From contig DASXVO010000028.1 of NCBI GenBank assembly GCA_036504215.1, forward strand, positions 124,001-188,000: a stretch of DNA of 64,000 bases, read 5' to 3'. The notes beneath the pieces are model-generated. The model was not told the origin of the DNA and ran no database searches. It worked only from the letters and a program-made list of their open reading frames with translations. Origin of the DNA: Vicinamibacterales bacterium (lineage in GTDB: Bacteria; Acidobacteriota; Vicinamibacteria; Vicinamibacterales; Fen-181). The translations under genes and the position numbers were made by a program. Positions 9,608-17,663 of this stretch are shown here, piece by piece (position 1 is the first letter of the stretch; the number at the start of each line of letters is the position of its first letter).

Positions 9608-9637
9608 CCCGGCCGCCAGCGGGTGCTGACGGCCGGG
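9608..9637. terminator. Bidirectional terminator-like hairpin
   Basis: A perfect 8-bp stem CCCGGCCG/CGGCCGGG with a 14-nt loop lies between the convergent BNR and peroxiredoxin genes. No T-tract follows on either side. Confidence 0.5.
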
Positions 9638-9648
9638 TCGGTGTGGGT

Positions 9649-10275
9649 CTACTGGTTGAGCGCCTCGTGCACCTTCCCGACCATCTTGGCGCCGGGATTC
9701 ACGAGCGTCTTGTCGCCCTCTTCCTTCCATTTCGACGGGCAGACCTCGTTCGTCTTCCGTCCCAGGTACACGTTCGCCTTGAACTTGCGCATCAGCTCGT
9801 CGATGTTCCGGCCAAGGTTGTAGAAATTGACTTCGCTGTTGAGCAGCACGCCTTCGGGATTGATCACAAAGGTGCCGCGAAGCGCCAGTCCGGTTGCCTC
9901 GTCGTAGACACCGAACATCCTCGAGAGCCTCCCCGTCGGGTCGGCCCCCATCGGGTATTTCACGGCCGCGAGTTCCTTCTCGTTCTTCTTCCAGGCCAGG
10001 TGCACGAACTGCGTGTCGGTGCTGACCGTGACCACGTCACATCCCATCTTCGCGAACCGATCCTGCTGCTCTGCCAGAGCAGCGAATTCGGTCGCTCAAA
10101 CGAATGTGAAGTCGGCTGGGTAGAAGAACAGGATTGTCCAACGCTTGTTGGCGATCTGCCCGGCCAGGGAGAAGCTCCCGAAGTCGTCCTTGATCGGATC
10201 GTACGTCGTCAGCTCGAAGTCGGGCACCTTCTGCCCGAGCTTGAGCCCCGTCTGGGTCACAGCGCTTTCGGCCAC
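9649..10275 (-). CDS. AhpC-type peroxiredoxin with in-frame UGA (predicted selenocysteine)
   Basis: A 2-Cys peroxiredoxin of 208 residues that reduces H2O2 and organic peroxides. The frame is continuous except for one TGA at 10096-10098 (residue 60). That codon falls exactly where the family has its peroxidatic cysteine: FFYPADFTFV-(UGA)-ATEFAALAEQQ corresponds to the usual PADFTFVCPTE. Conserved coding continues on both sides, and the resolving cysteine (Cys179, NEVCPSKW) is intact. A SECIS-like hairpin follows the UGA. The start is the GTG preceded by AGGAGG; a longer frame upstream lacks a binding site. Reading the UGA as a stop would give two useless halves. Selenocysteine peroxiredoxins are known in other bacteria; Sec machinery is not in this window. 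Confidence 0.85.
10065..10083 (-). promoter_or_regulatory. Bacterial SECIS-like hairpin
   Basis: Downstream of the UGA in the mRNA, GCUGCUC and GAGCAGC form a perfect 7-bp stem with apical loop UGGCA. The loop's GG begins 20 nt after the UGA, inside the distance range known for bacterial SECIS elements, which present a guanine in a small apical loop to SelB. The hairpin is seen directly; SelB binding is inferred. Confidence 0.75.
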
Positions 10276-10370
10276 AGGCCCTCCTGGAAACACGATGGAC
10301 CGACCGACGGACGGCTGAGTCCGTCTCGCGTAGAATACCATCATCTGCTCTTGGTCCGAGGAGCGCGTGC

Positions 10371-11034
10371 ATGCCGTCTGCGCTGTCGGCCGTTATGTCG
10401 AAGCTGCCGGAGGTTGGCGTCACCATCTTCACAGTGATGACGCGGCAGGCGGTCGAGCACGGCGCCATCAACCTCGCGCAGGGCTTCCCCGACTTCGACT
10501 GCGACCCCGCGCTGGTGGCGGCCGTTCACGCGCACATGAAGCAGGGCAACAACCAGTACGCACCCATGCAGGGTGTCCTTGCGCTCAGGGAGGCCATCGC
10601 CGGGAAGATCGCCGCCCAGTACGGCGCGACGTACGACCCGGCCACCGAAATCACCATCACCTCAGGAGCGACAGAAGCGCTCTTCTGCGCCATCGCAACT
10701 CGCCTATGCCGAGTTCGTGCGCGCACGAACCAGCTACGAGGACCTCGCGACCTTCTATCAGGGCAAGCGCGACCGCTTCCTCGCGCTGATCGCCGGCTCG
10801 CGGTTCAAGCCCATCCCGTGCCGTGGCACCTACTTCCAACTCCTCGACCACGCGGCCACCACCCGTGAGCCCGACCGCGGATTCGCCATGAGGCTGCTCC
10901 GCGAGCATCGGGTTGCGTCGATCCCCACGTCGGCATTCCTGCACAACAGCGAGGCGCCGCCCGTCCTTCGATTCTGTTTTGCCAAGAAGGACGGGACGCT
11001 GGAGCAAGCTGCCGCGAGACTCTGCCGGGTCTGA
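10371..11034 (+). pseudogene. Class I/II aminotransferase (methionine/kynurenine aminotransferase-like), internally deleted
   Basis: The first 109 codons encode the N-terminus of a YbdL-like PLP aminotransferase (KLPEVGVTIFTVMT, INLAQGFPDF, NQYAPMQG, TSGATEALFCAIA). Around 10694-10700 the sequence jumps, in another frame, to the family's C-terminus (QLAYAEFVRA, FYQGKRDRFL, PCRGTYFQLLD, LRFCFAKKDGTL). About 160 residues (roughly 490 bp) are missing, including the domain with the PLP-binding lysine, and the two halves are out of frame. The product would be inactive. A GGAG ribosome-binding site still precedes the ATG. Decay by deletion and a mis-assembly joining two reads are both possible. Confidence 0.85.
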
Positions 11035-11089
11035 CGCCCACTCGATTTTCGTTGCGCCGGATTCCAAAAAACTGCGACGATAAGAGGTT

Positions 11090-11935
11090 ATGACTTCATC
11101 ACTCTCAAAGTGTTCACTCGTCGTATTCGTGCTCGTGTCTGCATGCGCGCTCTGCTTCCCCCACGCGGTGCTGGCGCAGCAGCCGGCCGCCGCGTCGCAG
11201 TCGCCGGCCGTCACCGCGGCGGATGTCGTGACTCCGCCCGCCGATGCTCAGAAGACCGCGTCCGGGCTCGCCTTCAAGGTGGTGACCCCCGGCAGCGGTT
11301 CGGTCAAGCCGACCGACACCGATCTGGTCAAGGTCGCGTTCAATGGCTGGACGAAGGACGGCAAGTCGTTCAGCGGGCCGCCGCCCGTCCGACCGATGCA
11401 GATGAGCCAAATCATCCTGCCCGGACTCTCTGAAGGCCTGAAGCTGATGACGACCGGCCAGAAGACCAAGCTGTGGTTGCCGGAGAAGCTGGCATTTGGC
11501 GGCGCGGCCGGCAAGCCGGCGGGTCCGATCCTGCTCGAGGTCGTTCTGCTCGACATCGTCGCGGCACCGGCGACGCCCGCAGACGTGGCAACGCCGCCGG
11601 CCGATGCGCAGAAGACCAAGTCGGGCCTGACCTACAAGACGCTCAAGGCTGGCAACGGCAACGACCACCCCGCGAAGAGCAGCACCGTCACCGTGCACTA
11701 CTCGGGCTGGACGACAGACGGCAAGATGTTCGACAGCTCGGTCGTCAAGGGTGCGCCGTCGAAGTTCCCGCTGGACAAGGTCATCGCCGGTTGGACGGAA
11801 GGCGTGCAACTCATGGTGCCCGGCCAGGCTTGCCGATTCTGGGTCCCGGAGAAGCTGGCGTACCAGGGCCAGGAAGGCCGCCCGAAGGGGATGCTCGTGT
11901 TCGACGTCGAGCTCATCTCCATCGACGCCAAGTAG
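11090..11935 (+). CDS. Secreted tandem FKBP-type peptidyl-prolyl isomerase
   Basis: A 281-residue exported protein with a signal peptide ending at VLAQQ. Two FKBP domains follow, each introduced by the same linker (TPPADAQKT-SGL). The second (about 178-281) has the canonical features VTVHYSGWTTDGKMFDSS, FPLDKVIAGWTEGVQLM and GQACRFWVPEKLAY. The first (about 58-160) is diverged: the FDSS segment is replaced by SFSGPPPVR and the aromatic pocket residues are only partly kept, so it may bind rather than isomerise. Expected role: periplasmic protein folding. It stands alone, with a GC-rich hairpin after its stop. Confidence 0.88.
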   Translation: MTSSLSKCSLVVFVLVSACALCFPHAVLAQQPAAASQSPAVTAADVVTPPADAQKTASGLAFKVVTPGSGSVKPTDTDLVKVAFNGWTKDGKSFSGPPPVRPMQMSQIILPGLSEGLKLMTTGQKTKLWLPEKLAFGGAAGKPAGPILLEVVLLDIVAAPATPADVATPPADAQKTKSGLTYKTLKAGNGNDHPAKSSTVTVHYSGWTTDGKMFDSSVVKGAPSKFPLDKVIAGWTEGVQLMVPGQACRFWVPEKLAYQGQEGRPKGMLVFDVELISIDAK

Positions 11936-11943
11936 AAATCGCA

Positions 11944-11993
11944 GGGACGCGGCAGCAACCGGCGCGGTTGGAGCCCGTGCCGCCCCGCGTCCC
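11944..11993. terminator. Terminator-like nested hairpin
   Basis: An outer 9-bp stem GGGACGCGG/CCGCGTCCC encloses an inner CAACC/GGTTG hairpin. It lies between two convergent genes. No T-tract. Confidence 0.45.
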
Positions 11994-12048
11994 TTCATCC
12001 TCCCCACGGTCACGCGTTCCGCCAATCCGCCTTTCTCCCAGTCCGCCG

Positions 12049-12417
12049 TCATTCTCGCTCTTTGGCGGCACCGCAGTTCCAGCACACCTCGAACTGCCCC
12101 TCCACGTGTTCCTGGCACCGTGAGCACTTCCACGGGGCCATTGCCATCTCGATCGTGGGTGCGGGCCCCTCGTCGCGAAGACCCGCCTGACCGCCGAAGT
12201 CCCGGACGACCTGCTCGGCGCGCTGCAGGTCGGTGCGGGATACGACGACCTTCACCGCGTCCAATCCCGCGGCAGACAGCGCGGGCGCCTCGAGCCACCC
12301 CATCTGTTCGTCCTTGAGGAACGCCAGGATGCCAGCGTTCTCGAGCAGTTCCTGGATCTGGCCCGCCTGCCATGACGCCCCGGCGTACACCTCGACGGCA
12401 TCGTCTTGTGGGTCCAT
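12049..12417 (-). CDS. DUF2007 protein fused to a C-terminal zinc ribbon
   Basis: A 122-residue soluble protein. The N-terminal half (VEVYAGASWQAGQIQELLENAGI, VKVVVSRTDLQRAEQVV) matches the DUF2007 'putative signal transducing protein' fold. The C-terminus carries a four-cysteine ribbon, WKCSRCQEHVEGQFEVCWNCG. The start at MDPQDDAVEV is chosen because conservation begins there. There is no ribosome-binding site, but TACAAT lies 7 bp before the ATG, consistent with a leaderless mRNA. Function is unknown; ribbons of this kind bind zinc and mediate protein or RNA contacts. Confidence 0.75.
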   Translation of the reverse strand: MDPQDDAVEVYAGASWQAGQIQELLENAGILAFLKDEQMGWLEAPALSAAGLDAVKVVVSRTDLQRAEQVVRDFGGQAGLRDEGPAPTIEMAMAPWKCSRCQEHVEGQFEVCWNCGAAKERE

Positions 12418-12529
12418 GGCCGCTATTGTAATGCCGGCACCGGATCCTCGGCGACGTGCCGGGAGTCCGGGATGTCGGGCCGCAAGGGCCGCGGATGGCG
12501 CGTTGATTTCCGCGGGAAACGGAGACATG

Positions 12530-13633
12530 ATGATTCGCTATCCTGCTGGCACCGCGCTTGCTCAAAGAAAGGTCAGCGGCCCATCGCCCGAACGTCCTGT
12601 CAGCCGATGGGGGCCGGCTGGCGGGATCAACGGCGATGGGCTCTTGTCGTCTATGGTGATCTCGTCTCCCGTTTCGGACGCCGTCCACTCCGCACAGGTC
12701 GTTGCAACCATCGGACCTGCCTCCCGTTCGTCGGTGCGTTCGCTGGCCGACGCGGGCGCCACCAGGTTCCGCATCAACGCGTCGCACCTCGACGGTGCCG
12801 AACTTGCCAGCCTCCTGAGCCTTGCGCACGATGCCTGCCCCGAGGTTCCCCTCGTTGTGGATCTGCAGGGCGCGAAGATGCGGCTCGGCCTGCGTGTCGC
12901 TCGCCGGGTCACCGCGGGCGAACGCGTGCGTTTCTCATCGAAGGCCGACGCGGAGGTCCCACTTCCCCATCCCGAGATCTACGGACAGGTGGCACAAGGC
13001 GACACGCTGACGGTCGATGACGGGAGGATGCGCTTCGAGGTCATCGAGGCGGGGCAGGAGTGGCTGGACGCTCGTGCCCTGTGCGATGGTCAACTCCTGC
13101 CGAGAAAGGGCGTCAACGTCGAGCAGCACCCCATCAGGCTGCGCAGGCTGAGCGAGCGCGACCGCGACGCCTGCCGCGTCGCGAGCCAGCACGGCGTACG
13201 CGCGCTCGCGTTCTCGTTCATGCTGGACGGAAGCGAGAGCGAGTGGCTGCGACAGGCGGTGCCGGGTTGCCGCGTCATCGGGAAGATCGAGCGCGGCGAG
13301 GCGGCCAGGGACTCCGCGACGATCGCCGCGCGCGTGGATGAGATCTGGATCTGCCGAGGCGATCTCGGGGCTCAACTCGGGCCGGCGGCGCTCGCGTCGT
13401 TCGTGGGCGCACTGGATCCCCGTCAGTTGCCGGTGCCGGTGCTCATGGCCGGACAGGTGCTCGAACACCTCACGGAACATCGAGAGCCTACGCGCTCCGA
13501 GGTGTGCCACCTGTTCGATCTGGTCTCGCGAGGCTATGCCGGCATCGTCCTGTCGGATGAGACCGCGGTCGGCAACGATCCGGTTCACGCCGTCTCCACC
13601 GCCGCCGCGCTCCTTGATTCATTCCGCCCCTGA
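12530..13633 (+). CDS. Pyruvate kinase-like protein lacking the C-terminal domain
   Basis: The frame holds the barrel and a short B domain of pyruvate kinase (SAQVVATIGPAS, RGDLGAQLG, PTRSEVCHLFDLVSRG, LSDETAVGNDPVHAV) but stops before the C-terminal regulatory domain. Catalytic Lys and metal ligands Glu/Asp are kept in IGKIERGEA and ICRGDLG, and Arg/Asn of the ATP/K+ site in FRINASH. However the DTKG motif is DLQG, and the threonine of ATQMLE is glycine (AGQVLE). It may be a monomeric, altered or non-catalytic kinase. The start is uncertain: the ATG at 12530 has GGAG 5 nt upstream (367 aa), while the ATG at 12653 would give 326 aa starting just before conservation. Confidence 0.75.
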   Translation: MIRYPAGTALAQRKVSGPSPERPVSRWGPAGGINGDGLLSSMVISSPVSDAVHSAQVVATIGPASRSSVRSLADAGATRFRINASHLDGAELASLLSLAHDACPEVPLVVDLQGAKMRLGLRVARRVTAGERVRFSSKADAEVPLPHPEIYGQVAQGDTLTVDDGRMRFEVIEAGQEWLDARALCDGQLLPRKGVNVEQHPIRLRRLSERDRDACRVASQHGVRALAFSFMLDGSESEWLRQAVPGCRVIGKIERGEAARDSATIAARVDEIWICRGDLGAQLGPAALASFVGALDPRQLPVPVLMAGQVLEHLTEHREPTRSEVCHLFDLVSRGYAGIVLSDETAVGNDPVHAVSTAAALLDSFRP

Positions 13634-13655
13634 CGCGACGTCCACCGTTTGTAGA

Positions 13656-13713
13656 CGGCACATCTCCAAGACAGAGTTCGCCCGGGCTCGCGAGCCCAGC
13701 GAACCCTGTGCCG
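13656..13713. terminator. Nested palindrome between convergent genes
   Basis: Three concentric arms: CGGCACA/TGTGCCG, then GTTCGC/GCGAAC, then GGGCTCG/CGAGCCC with essentially no loop. It separates two convergent genes and would terminate or stabilise both transcripts. No T-tract. Confidence 0.55.
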
Positions 13714-13727
13714 GAGTGCTTCGAGTG

Positions 13728-15311
13728 CTACCGAGAACGCGGGCCGGCCGGGGCCGCTGCCGGGAGCGGCTTGCGCGGCAGCAACTGCTCGCGGTTGGCC
13801 GCCTGGTATACGAACGACGCCACGATGACCGCATTCCGCATCATGTCGGTCGACTCAATCCGTTCGTAGGTATCCATGTTCGTGTGATAGGTGCGACCGT
13901 ACTGCACAGGGTCCTGGATGAACTGGAACCCTGGCAGCCCCACCGCATCGAACGACAAGTGATCCGTGCCGCCCGTGTTTCGGATCGCCAGCGTTGTCAT
14001 TCCCATGTTTCGGAACGGCTCCATCCACTGGGCGAAGATGGGCGCCACCGCCTCGTTGCCCTGGAGATACACGCCACGCGCGGTGCCCGTACCGTTGTCG
14101 ATGTTGAAGTAGGCCGCGAACTTCCCATGCTCCGGCTTGAGCGCCATCGTCTCGCGGTCCGCGAAGTGATCCTTCACGTAGGCGCGCGATCCGAGCAGCC
14201 CCTGCTCCTCCCCGTCCCAGAGCGCGATGCGCACGGTCCGCCGCAGCTTCACGCCCGTCGCCTTCAGGATCCGGACCGCCTCCATCATCGTGACGAATCC
14301 GGCCGCGTTGTCGGCTGCGCCCGTCCCGCCGTGCCAGGAATCCCAGTGCCCACCGAGCATCACAACCTCAGTCGCCTTGTCCGTTCCAGGAATCTCCGCG
14401 ACGATGTTGAGAGCCTGCGCGTCGTCGTGGAACGTGTTCTGCACGTTCATCTCGATCGTGACCGGGATCTTCTTCTCCAAGGTCCGGTAGATCCGGTTGT
14501 AGTGTTCCGGGGTCAGCGACACCTGGCAGGCCACCGGCGCAGCCTTCGGATCCTGGGATCCGCCGCTGCCGACACCGACCGTGCCGGCTTCCCCGCGGCT
14601 CGCATCGAGAACGGCAACAGCGCCCTCTTCGAGGTAGAACGTGGCCAGCTTCTGGCGGAACTCGCGGTTCCCTGCTGGACCACCGCCCGGCCGGCGTCCA
14701 TCCTGACGAGGATCCGGCTGCATCGATACGTTGGCCAGATCGGTATCGGTGAGGCGCTTGGCGATCGGCTCGAACGGTGTCGTCAAATCACGCTTCGGCA
14801 TCGACAGCACGAACTTCCCTTTGAGCTGCCCCTTGAACTTCGCCATGTCCTGCTCGTTCTCGATCACGGCGATGACGGCTTCAGCCGTCACCGCACCGTT
14901 CGTGCCCGGCGTCCAGGCCTTCGGCTGGCCGATGAGCACGTACGGCTGACCGGAGACGACGTGCGCCGAAAAACGCTCGTTGCTCCACCCTCGGCCGAAG
15001 TTCGGCACCGGTTCTGTGTGGAAGTTCACCAGCCCCCATCCGGTGAACGTCTTCTGGGCCCAGTCCACGAACGCCTTCCGATACGGCGACCCCGTCAGCC
15101 GCGGGCCGTAGACGTCGGTTGCGTAGCTCATCAGGTCCATGACCTGGGAACGCTGCAGGCCCTCGTCCTTGATGCGGTAGACGGCATCGTAGTCCACGCG
15201 CTCCGGACTCACGGCCATCTGAGCCGCGACGGGCACAACCAGGACGACAACGAGCGCGAGCAACATCAGCAGCCGGCGGGACGGACGCCCGCTCGGAACC
15301 AGTCGGTTCAT
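13728..15311 (-). CDS. Secreted M28 family metallopeptidase with PA domain
   Basis: A 527-residue exported zinc peptidase with a signal peptide (LLALVVVLVVPVAAQ). A PA-like insert (about 100-290) precedes the catalytic domain. The di-zinc ligands can be placed: His in GGHWDSWHGG, bridging Asp in GAADNAAG, the catalytic EE in DGEEQGLLGS, Asp in NIDNGTG and His in TYHTNMDTYER. This layout is that of the aminopeptidase/carboxypeptidase Q-like branch. AGGAG lies 5 nt before the ATG. Expected role: degradation of external peptides. No operon partner. Confidence 0.93.
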   Translation of the reverse strand: MNRLVPSGRPSRRLLMLLALVVVLVVPVAAQMAVSPERVDYDAVYRIKDEGLQRSQVMDLMSYATDVYGPRLTGSPYRKAFVDWAQKTFTGWGLVNFHTEPVPNFGRGWSNERFSAHVVSGQPYVLIGQPKAWTPGTNGAVTAEAVIAVIENEQDMAKFKGQLKGKFVLSMPKRDLTTPFEPIAKRLTDTDLANVSMQPDPRQDGRRPGGGPAGNREFRQKLATFYLEEGAVAVLDASRGEAGTVGVGSGGSQDPKAAPVACQVSLTPEHYNRIYRTLEKKIPVTIEMNVQNTFHDDAQALNIVAEIPGTDKATEVVMLGGHWDSWHGGTGAADNAAGFVTMMEAVRILKATGVKLRRTVRIALWDGEEQGLLGSRAYVKDHFADRETMALKPEHGKFAAYFNIDNGTGTARGVYLQGNEAVAPIFAQWMEPFRNMGMTTLAIRNTGGTDHLSFDAVGLPGFQFIQDPVQYGRTYHTNMDTYERIESTDMMRNAVIVASFVYQAANREQLLPRKPLPAAAPAGPRSR

Positions 15312-15433
15312 GGCGACTCCTGGAAATGTGAACGAAAAAGGGAGACCGAGGGCATCCTCTATTACGACGGACCCGCCGCCCGCATTTACCGGACCGGAGA
15401 GGCGAAGTCAAGGCGCCGCACGCGCAGATGGAT

Positions 15434-15453
15434 GCCCGCTCCTCTTGGCGGGC
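15434..15453 (-). terminator. Terminator-like hairpin after the FlhB-tail gene
   Basis: A 6-bp GCCCGC/GCGGGC stem begins 4 nt past the stop codon. No U-tract. Confidence 0.4.
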
Positions 15454-15457
15454 GCAC

Positions 15458-15775
15458 TTACCGCGCGGCCGATGGGGAGTTCGAGGCAGGCGCAGGTGCA
15501 CCGCCCGCAGCAGCCTGGGCCCGGTAGATGAAGGCGAGGACTTCCGCAACCACGAGGTACAACTCAGGAGGAATGTACTGGTCGACGTCGAGCCGCGAGA
15601 GCACGTCCACGAGCGCCGGGTCCTTGTGCACCGGAATGCCGTGCTCCGCCGCGATCGCCAGGATCGTATCGGCGATGAGGCCCTGCCCCTTCGCCACCAC
15701 GCGCGGCGCGAGATCCTCGCCGCGCTCGTACCGCAGCGCGGCGGCGCGGTTCCGGCGCTTACGATCATCGGTCAT
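15458..15775 (-). CDS. FlhB C-terminal-domain-like protein (YlqH type)
   Basis: A 105-residue protein equal to only the cytoplasmic tail of the flagellar export switch FlhB: basic N-terminus, ALRYERGEDLAPRVVAKG, AIAAEHGIPVHKDPALVDVL and YIPPELYLVVAEVLAFIYR. The NPTH autocleavage motif of full-length FlhB is not present; the chain starts after it. It follows the FliK-like gene by 12 bp. In B. subtilis the paired homologues YlqG-YlqH have the same order. No other flagellar gene is in the window, so the role may not be flagellar. Confidence 0.85.
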   Translation of the reverse strand: MTDDRKRRNRAAALRYERGEDLAPRVVAKGQGLIADTILAIAAEHGIPVHKDPALVDVLSRLDVDQYIPPELYLVVAEVLAFIYRAQAAAGGAPAPASNSPSAAR

Positions 15776-15787
15776 ACTGGCTCGTCC

Positions 15788-16945
15788 TCACACCCGGATG
15801 TTCACCACGGAGCCTCCCGGCAGCGGCCTCGGCTCGATGGCAGATCCGCCGGCACGATGCACCCGCGCGACATCGACGCACACGTCGAGCGACACCGACT
15901 TGAACAGCGCCCCCAGCTTCATCGCCAGGCCGTCGAGCCCGCCGAGCAGTACCGTACGGGTCGAATCGCGTTCGACGAAGAACACCCCGTCGAGAGTCCC
16001 CGCCTGCCATCTGGCATTTGCCTCGATTGGCCCCAGGGTTTCGGACGGCACCAGGACGCTGATGCTGACCGGCGCTGCCTGGCCCGGAGTGCCCTCCGCA
16101 TCGCGGTCCCGGTGCACGAACACCCTGGCACGGGCTTCCTCGCCCGGGAGCTGGATCGGGACTTCGAACGACGCCGCACCTTCGGTGATCCAGCGATAGG
16201 CGAACGCCACCTGCTGTGCCAGCAGGCTGCCGGCGAGCGCTTCGTTCGCCGGCCCGGCCAACTGCGCAGCCGCCTGGCCGCCCTGACTCTCGCTCGTCGC
16301 GATGGCAGTGGAGAGCTTGCCGAGCAGCACCTTCAGATCGTCCTGCAGTGCGGCCAGTGCCTGCTCAGCGGGCAATGGCGGAGTTCCAGTCAGCGCCGAC
16401 CAGAGATGCGACTCGAACAGAACTCCGCTGTTCTGCAGCCACACCCGAAGCGCCGCGACGATCGTCTCCCGGTCGCCCAACGGAAACACGGGTTGAGCCA
16501 GGCGAGCGAGCGCATCGGCCAGTTGCGGCTGCAAGGCCGGGTTTCCGGCCTCTGTCATCGCGGCGAGCGCGCGCAGGAGTCCGACCACGTCCGGGGTGGG
16601 AGTCCTCAGCCCCCGCGACGATATCGCGTTCAGCAGCGCCGCCAGCCCATAGCTCTCTCCGCCTTTCTGAGACGCTGGCTGCTGCAGTAGTTGTTGTTCG
16701 AGGCGCAGTTCGATTGAGTCGCCGGTCTTCATGACCTCGACCGAGATGTCCTGTCCCGGCGATAGCGGCAGTTTGGCGTCCGCAATCACCCGGCGGTTGC
16801 CGAACGCCAGCAAGAACCGATTGTCGGCCAACGCCTGCAACACCTGGCCGGTCAGATGCTGCCCGACGACGAACGCGTCCGACAGCGTCGTCGTGTCGGC
16901 CAGCAGAGCCCGGAGCAGCGTCGGGTCGATTCGGCTGATTTCCAT
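15788..16945 (-). CDS. FliK-like (YlqG-type) protein
   Basis: A 385-residue soluble protein. The start at the ATG of MEISRIDPTLLRALL is preferred over an upstream TTG. The N-terminal third resembles the repeat-like beta segment of YlqG/FliK-type proteins (VGQHLTGQVLQALADNRFLLAFGNRRV, a conserved stretch seen here in pieces). The middle is Ala/Leu-rich and helical. The C-terminal part (FVHRDRDAEG, VSISVLVPSETLGPIEANARW, VFFVERDSTRTVL) resembles the hook-length-control domain that contacts FlhB. Its immediate neighbour encodes an FlhB tail, supporting a working pair. Sequence similarity is weak, so the family call rests partly on context. Confidence 0.65.
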   Translation of the reverse strand: MEISRIDPTLLRALLADTTTLSDAFVVGQHLTGQVLQALADNRFLLAFGNRRVIADAKLPLSPGQDISVEVMKTGDSIELRLEQQLLQQPASQKGGESYGLAALLNAISSRGLRTPTPDVVGLLRALAAMTEAGNPALQPQLADALARLAQPVFPLGDRETIVAALRVWLQNSGVLFESHLWSALTGTPPLPAEQALAALQDDLKVLLGKLSTAIATSESQGGQAAAQLAGPANEALAGSLLAQQVAFAYRWITEGAASFEVPIQLPGEEARARVFVHRDRDAEGTPGQAAPVSISVLVPSETLGPIEANARWQAGTLDGVFFVERDSTRTVLLGGLDGLAMKLGALFKSVSLDVCVDVARVHRAGGSAIEPRPLPGGSVVNIRV

Positions 16946-16975
16946 GGTCACCGCGGCAGGGTCCAACGACCCGCG

Positions 16976-17662
16976 CTACAACTGCACCTCTCCCAGCCAG
17001 CGCGGCAATTCCTCGAGCGTCCTGAGCCTGATCGTCGCACCAGAGAAATCCTGCCCGGCGGTCGAACCACAGGGCACGACGACGCACGGCATGCCAGCCG
17101 CCGATGCCGCGCAGAGCCCGTTGAAGGAATCCTCGATGACCAGGCAGTCGGCAGGCGCAAGGCCGAGGCGCCGGGCCGCCTCCAGGAAGATGTCGGGAGC
17201 CGGTTTCCCGCAAGCTACGTCATGGCCCGACACGATCAACTCGAACGACGCCTTCAATCCCAACTGGTCCAGCGTGGTCGCGATGATCGCGGGTGCCGAC
17301 GATGACGCGAGTGCCAGGCGAATCCCCTTTTGACGGAGAGTCCGCAACACATCAGGCACGCCTGTCATCGGCCCGAGTCGTCCGGGCAAAAGGGCCACGA
17401 CACGGTCAATCCAGGCGCGGGCCAGATCGCCCTCGCTCGCAGCCAACCCGTAGCGCGCCTTCAGAATACGGAACACCTCGCGATCCGTGCATCCGTAGAA
17501 GTTCTCCTCGTGCTGCAGCGGATAGTCGACGCCGTGATCGGCCAACAGGCAACGGACGGCCTCGAGATGGACGGGCTCGGAATCGACCAGCACCCCGTCC
17601 ATGTCGAAGATGATCGCCGCCGGTCGAGTCACCGGCGGCTGGAATCGGGATGGAATCGTCAT
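16976..17662 (-). CDS. HAD-superfamily phosphatase (beta-phosphoglucomutase/phosphatase-like)
   Basis: A 228-residue subclass I HAD enzyme. Motif I is FDMDGVLVDSEP (nucleophile and acid Asp), motif II is LALASSSAP, motif III Lys is in CGKPAPDIFL, and motif IV is VIEDSFNGLCAA. The cap lies between motifs I and II. The substrate cannot be told; relatives hydrolyse or isomerise sugar phosphates. The start ATG lies 1 bp after the stop of the DUF3810 gene, showing coupling; a longer upstream frame runs into that gene and is rejected. Confidence 0.88.
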   Translation of the reverse strand: MTIPSRFQPPVTRPAAIIFDMDGVLVDSEPVHLEAVRCLLADHGVDYPLQHEENFYGCTDREVFRILKARYGLAASEGDLARAWIDRVVALLPGRLGPMTGVPDVLRTLRQKGIRLALASSSAPAIIATTLDQLGLKASFELIVSGHDVACGKPAPDIFLEAARRLGLAPADCLVIEDSFNGLCAASAAGMPCVVVPCGSTAGQDFSGATIRLRTLEELPRWLGEVQL

Positions 17663-17663
17663 G

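Noticed and set aside
10037-10471. Two separate short genes or a pseudogene at the peroxiredoxin locus
   Set aside because: Both halves are in one frame, only a single TGA at the active-site codon separates them, and a SECIS-like hairpin follows; a selenoprotein explains all three.
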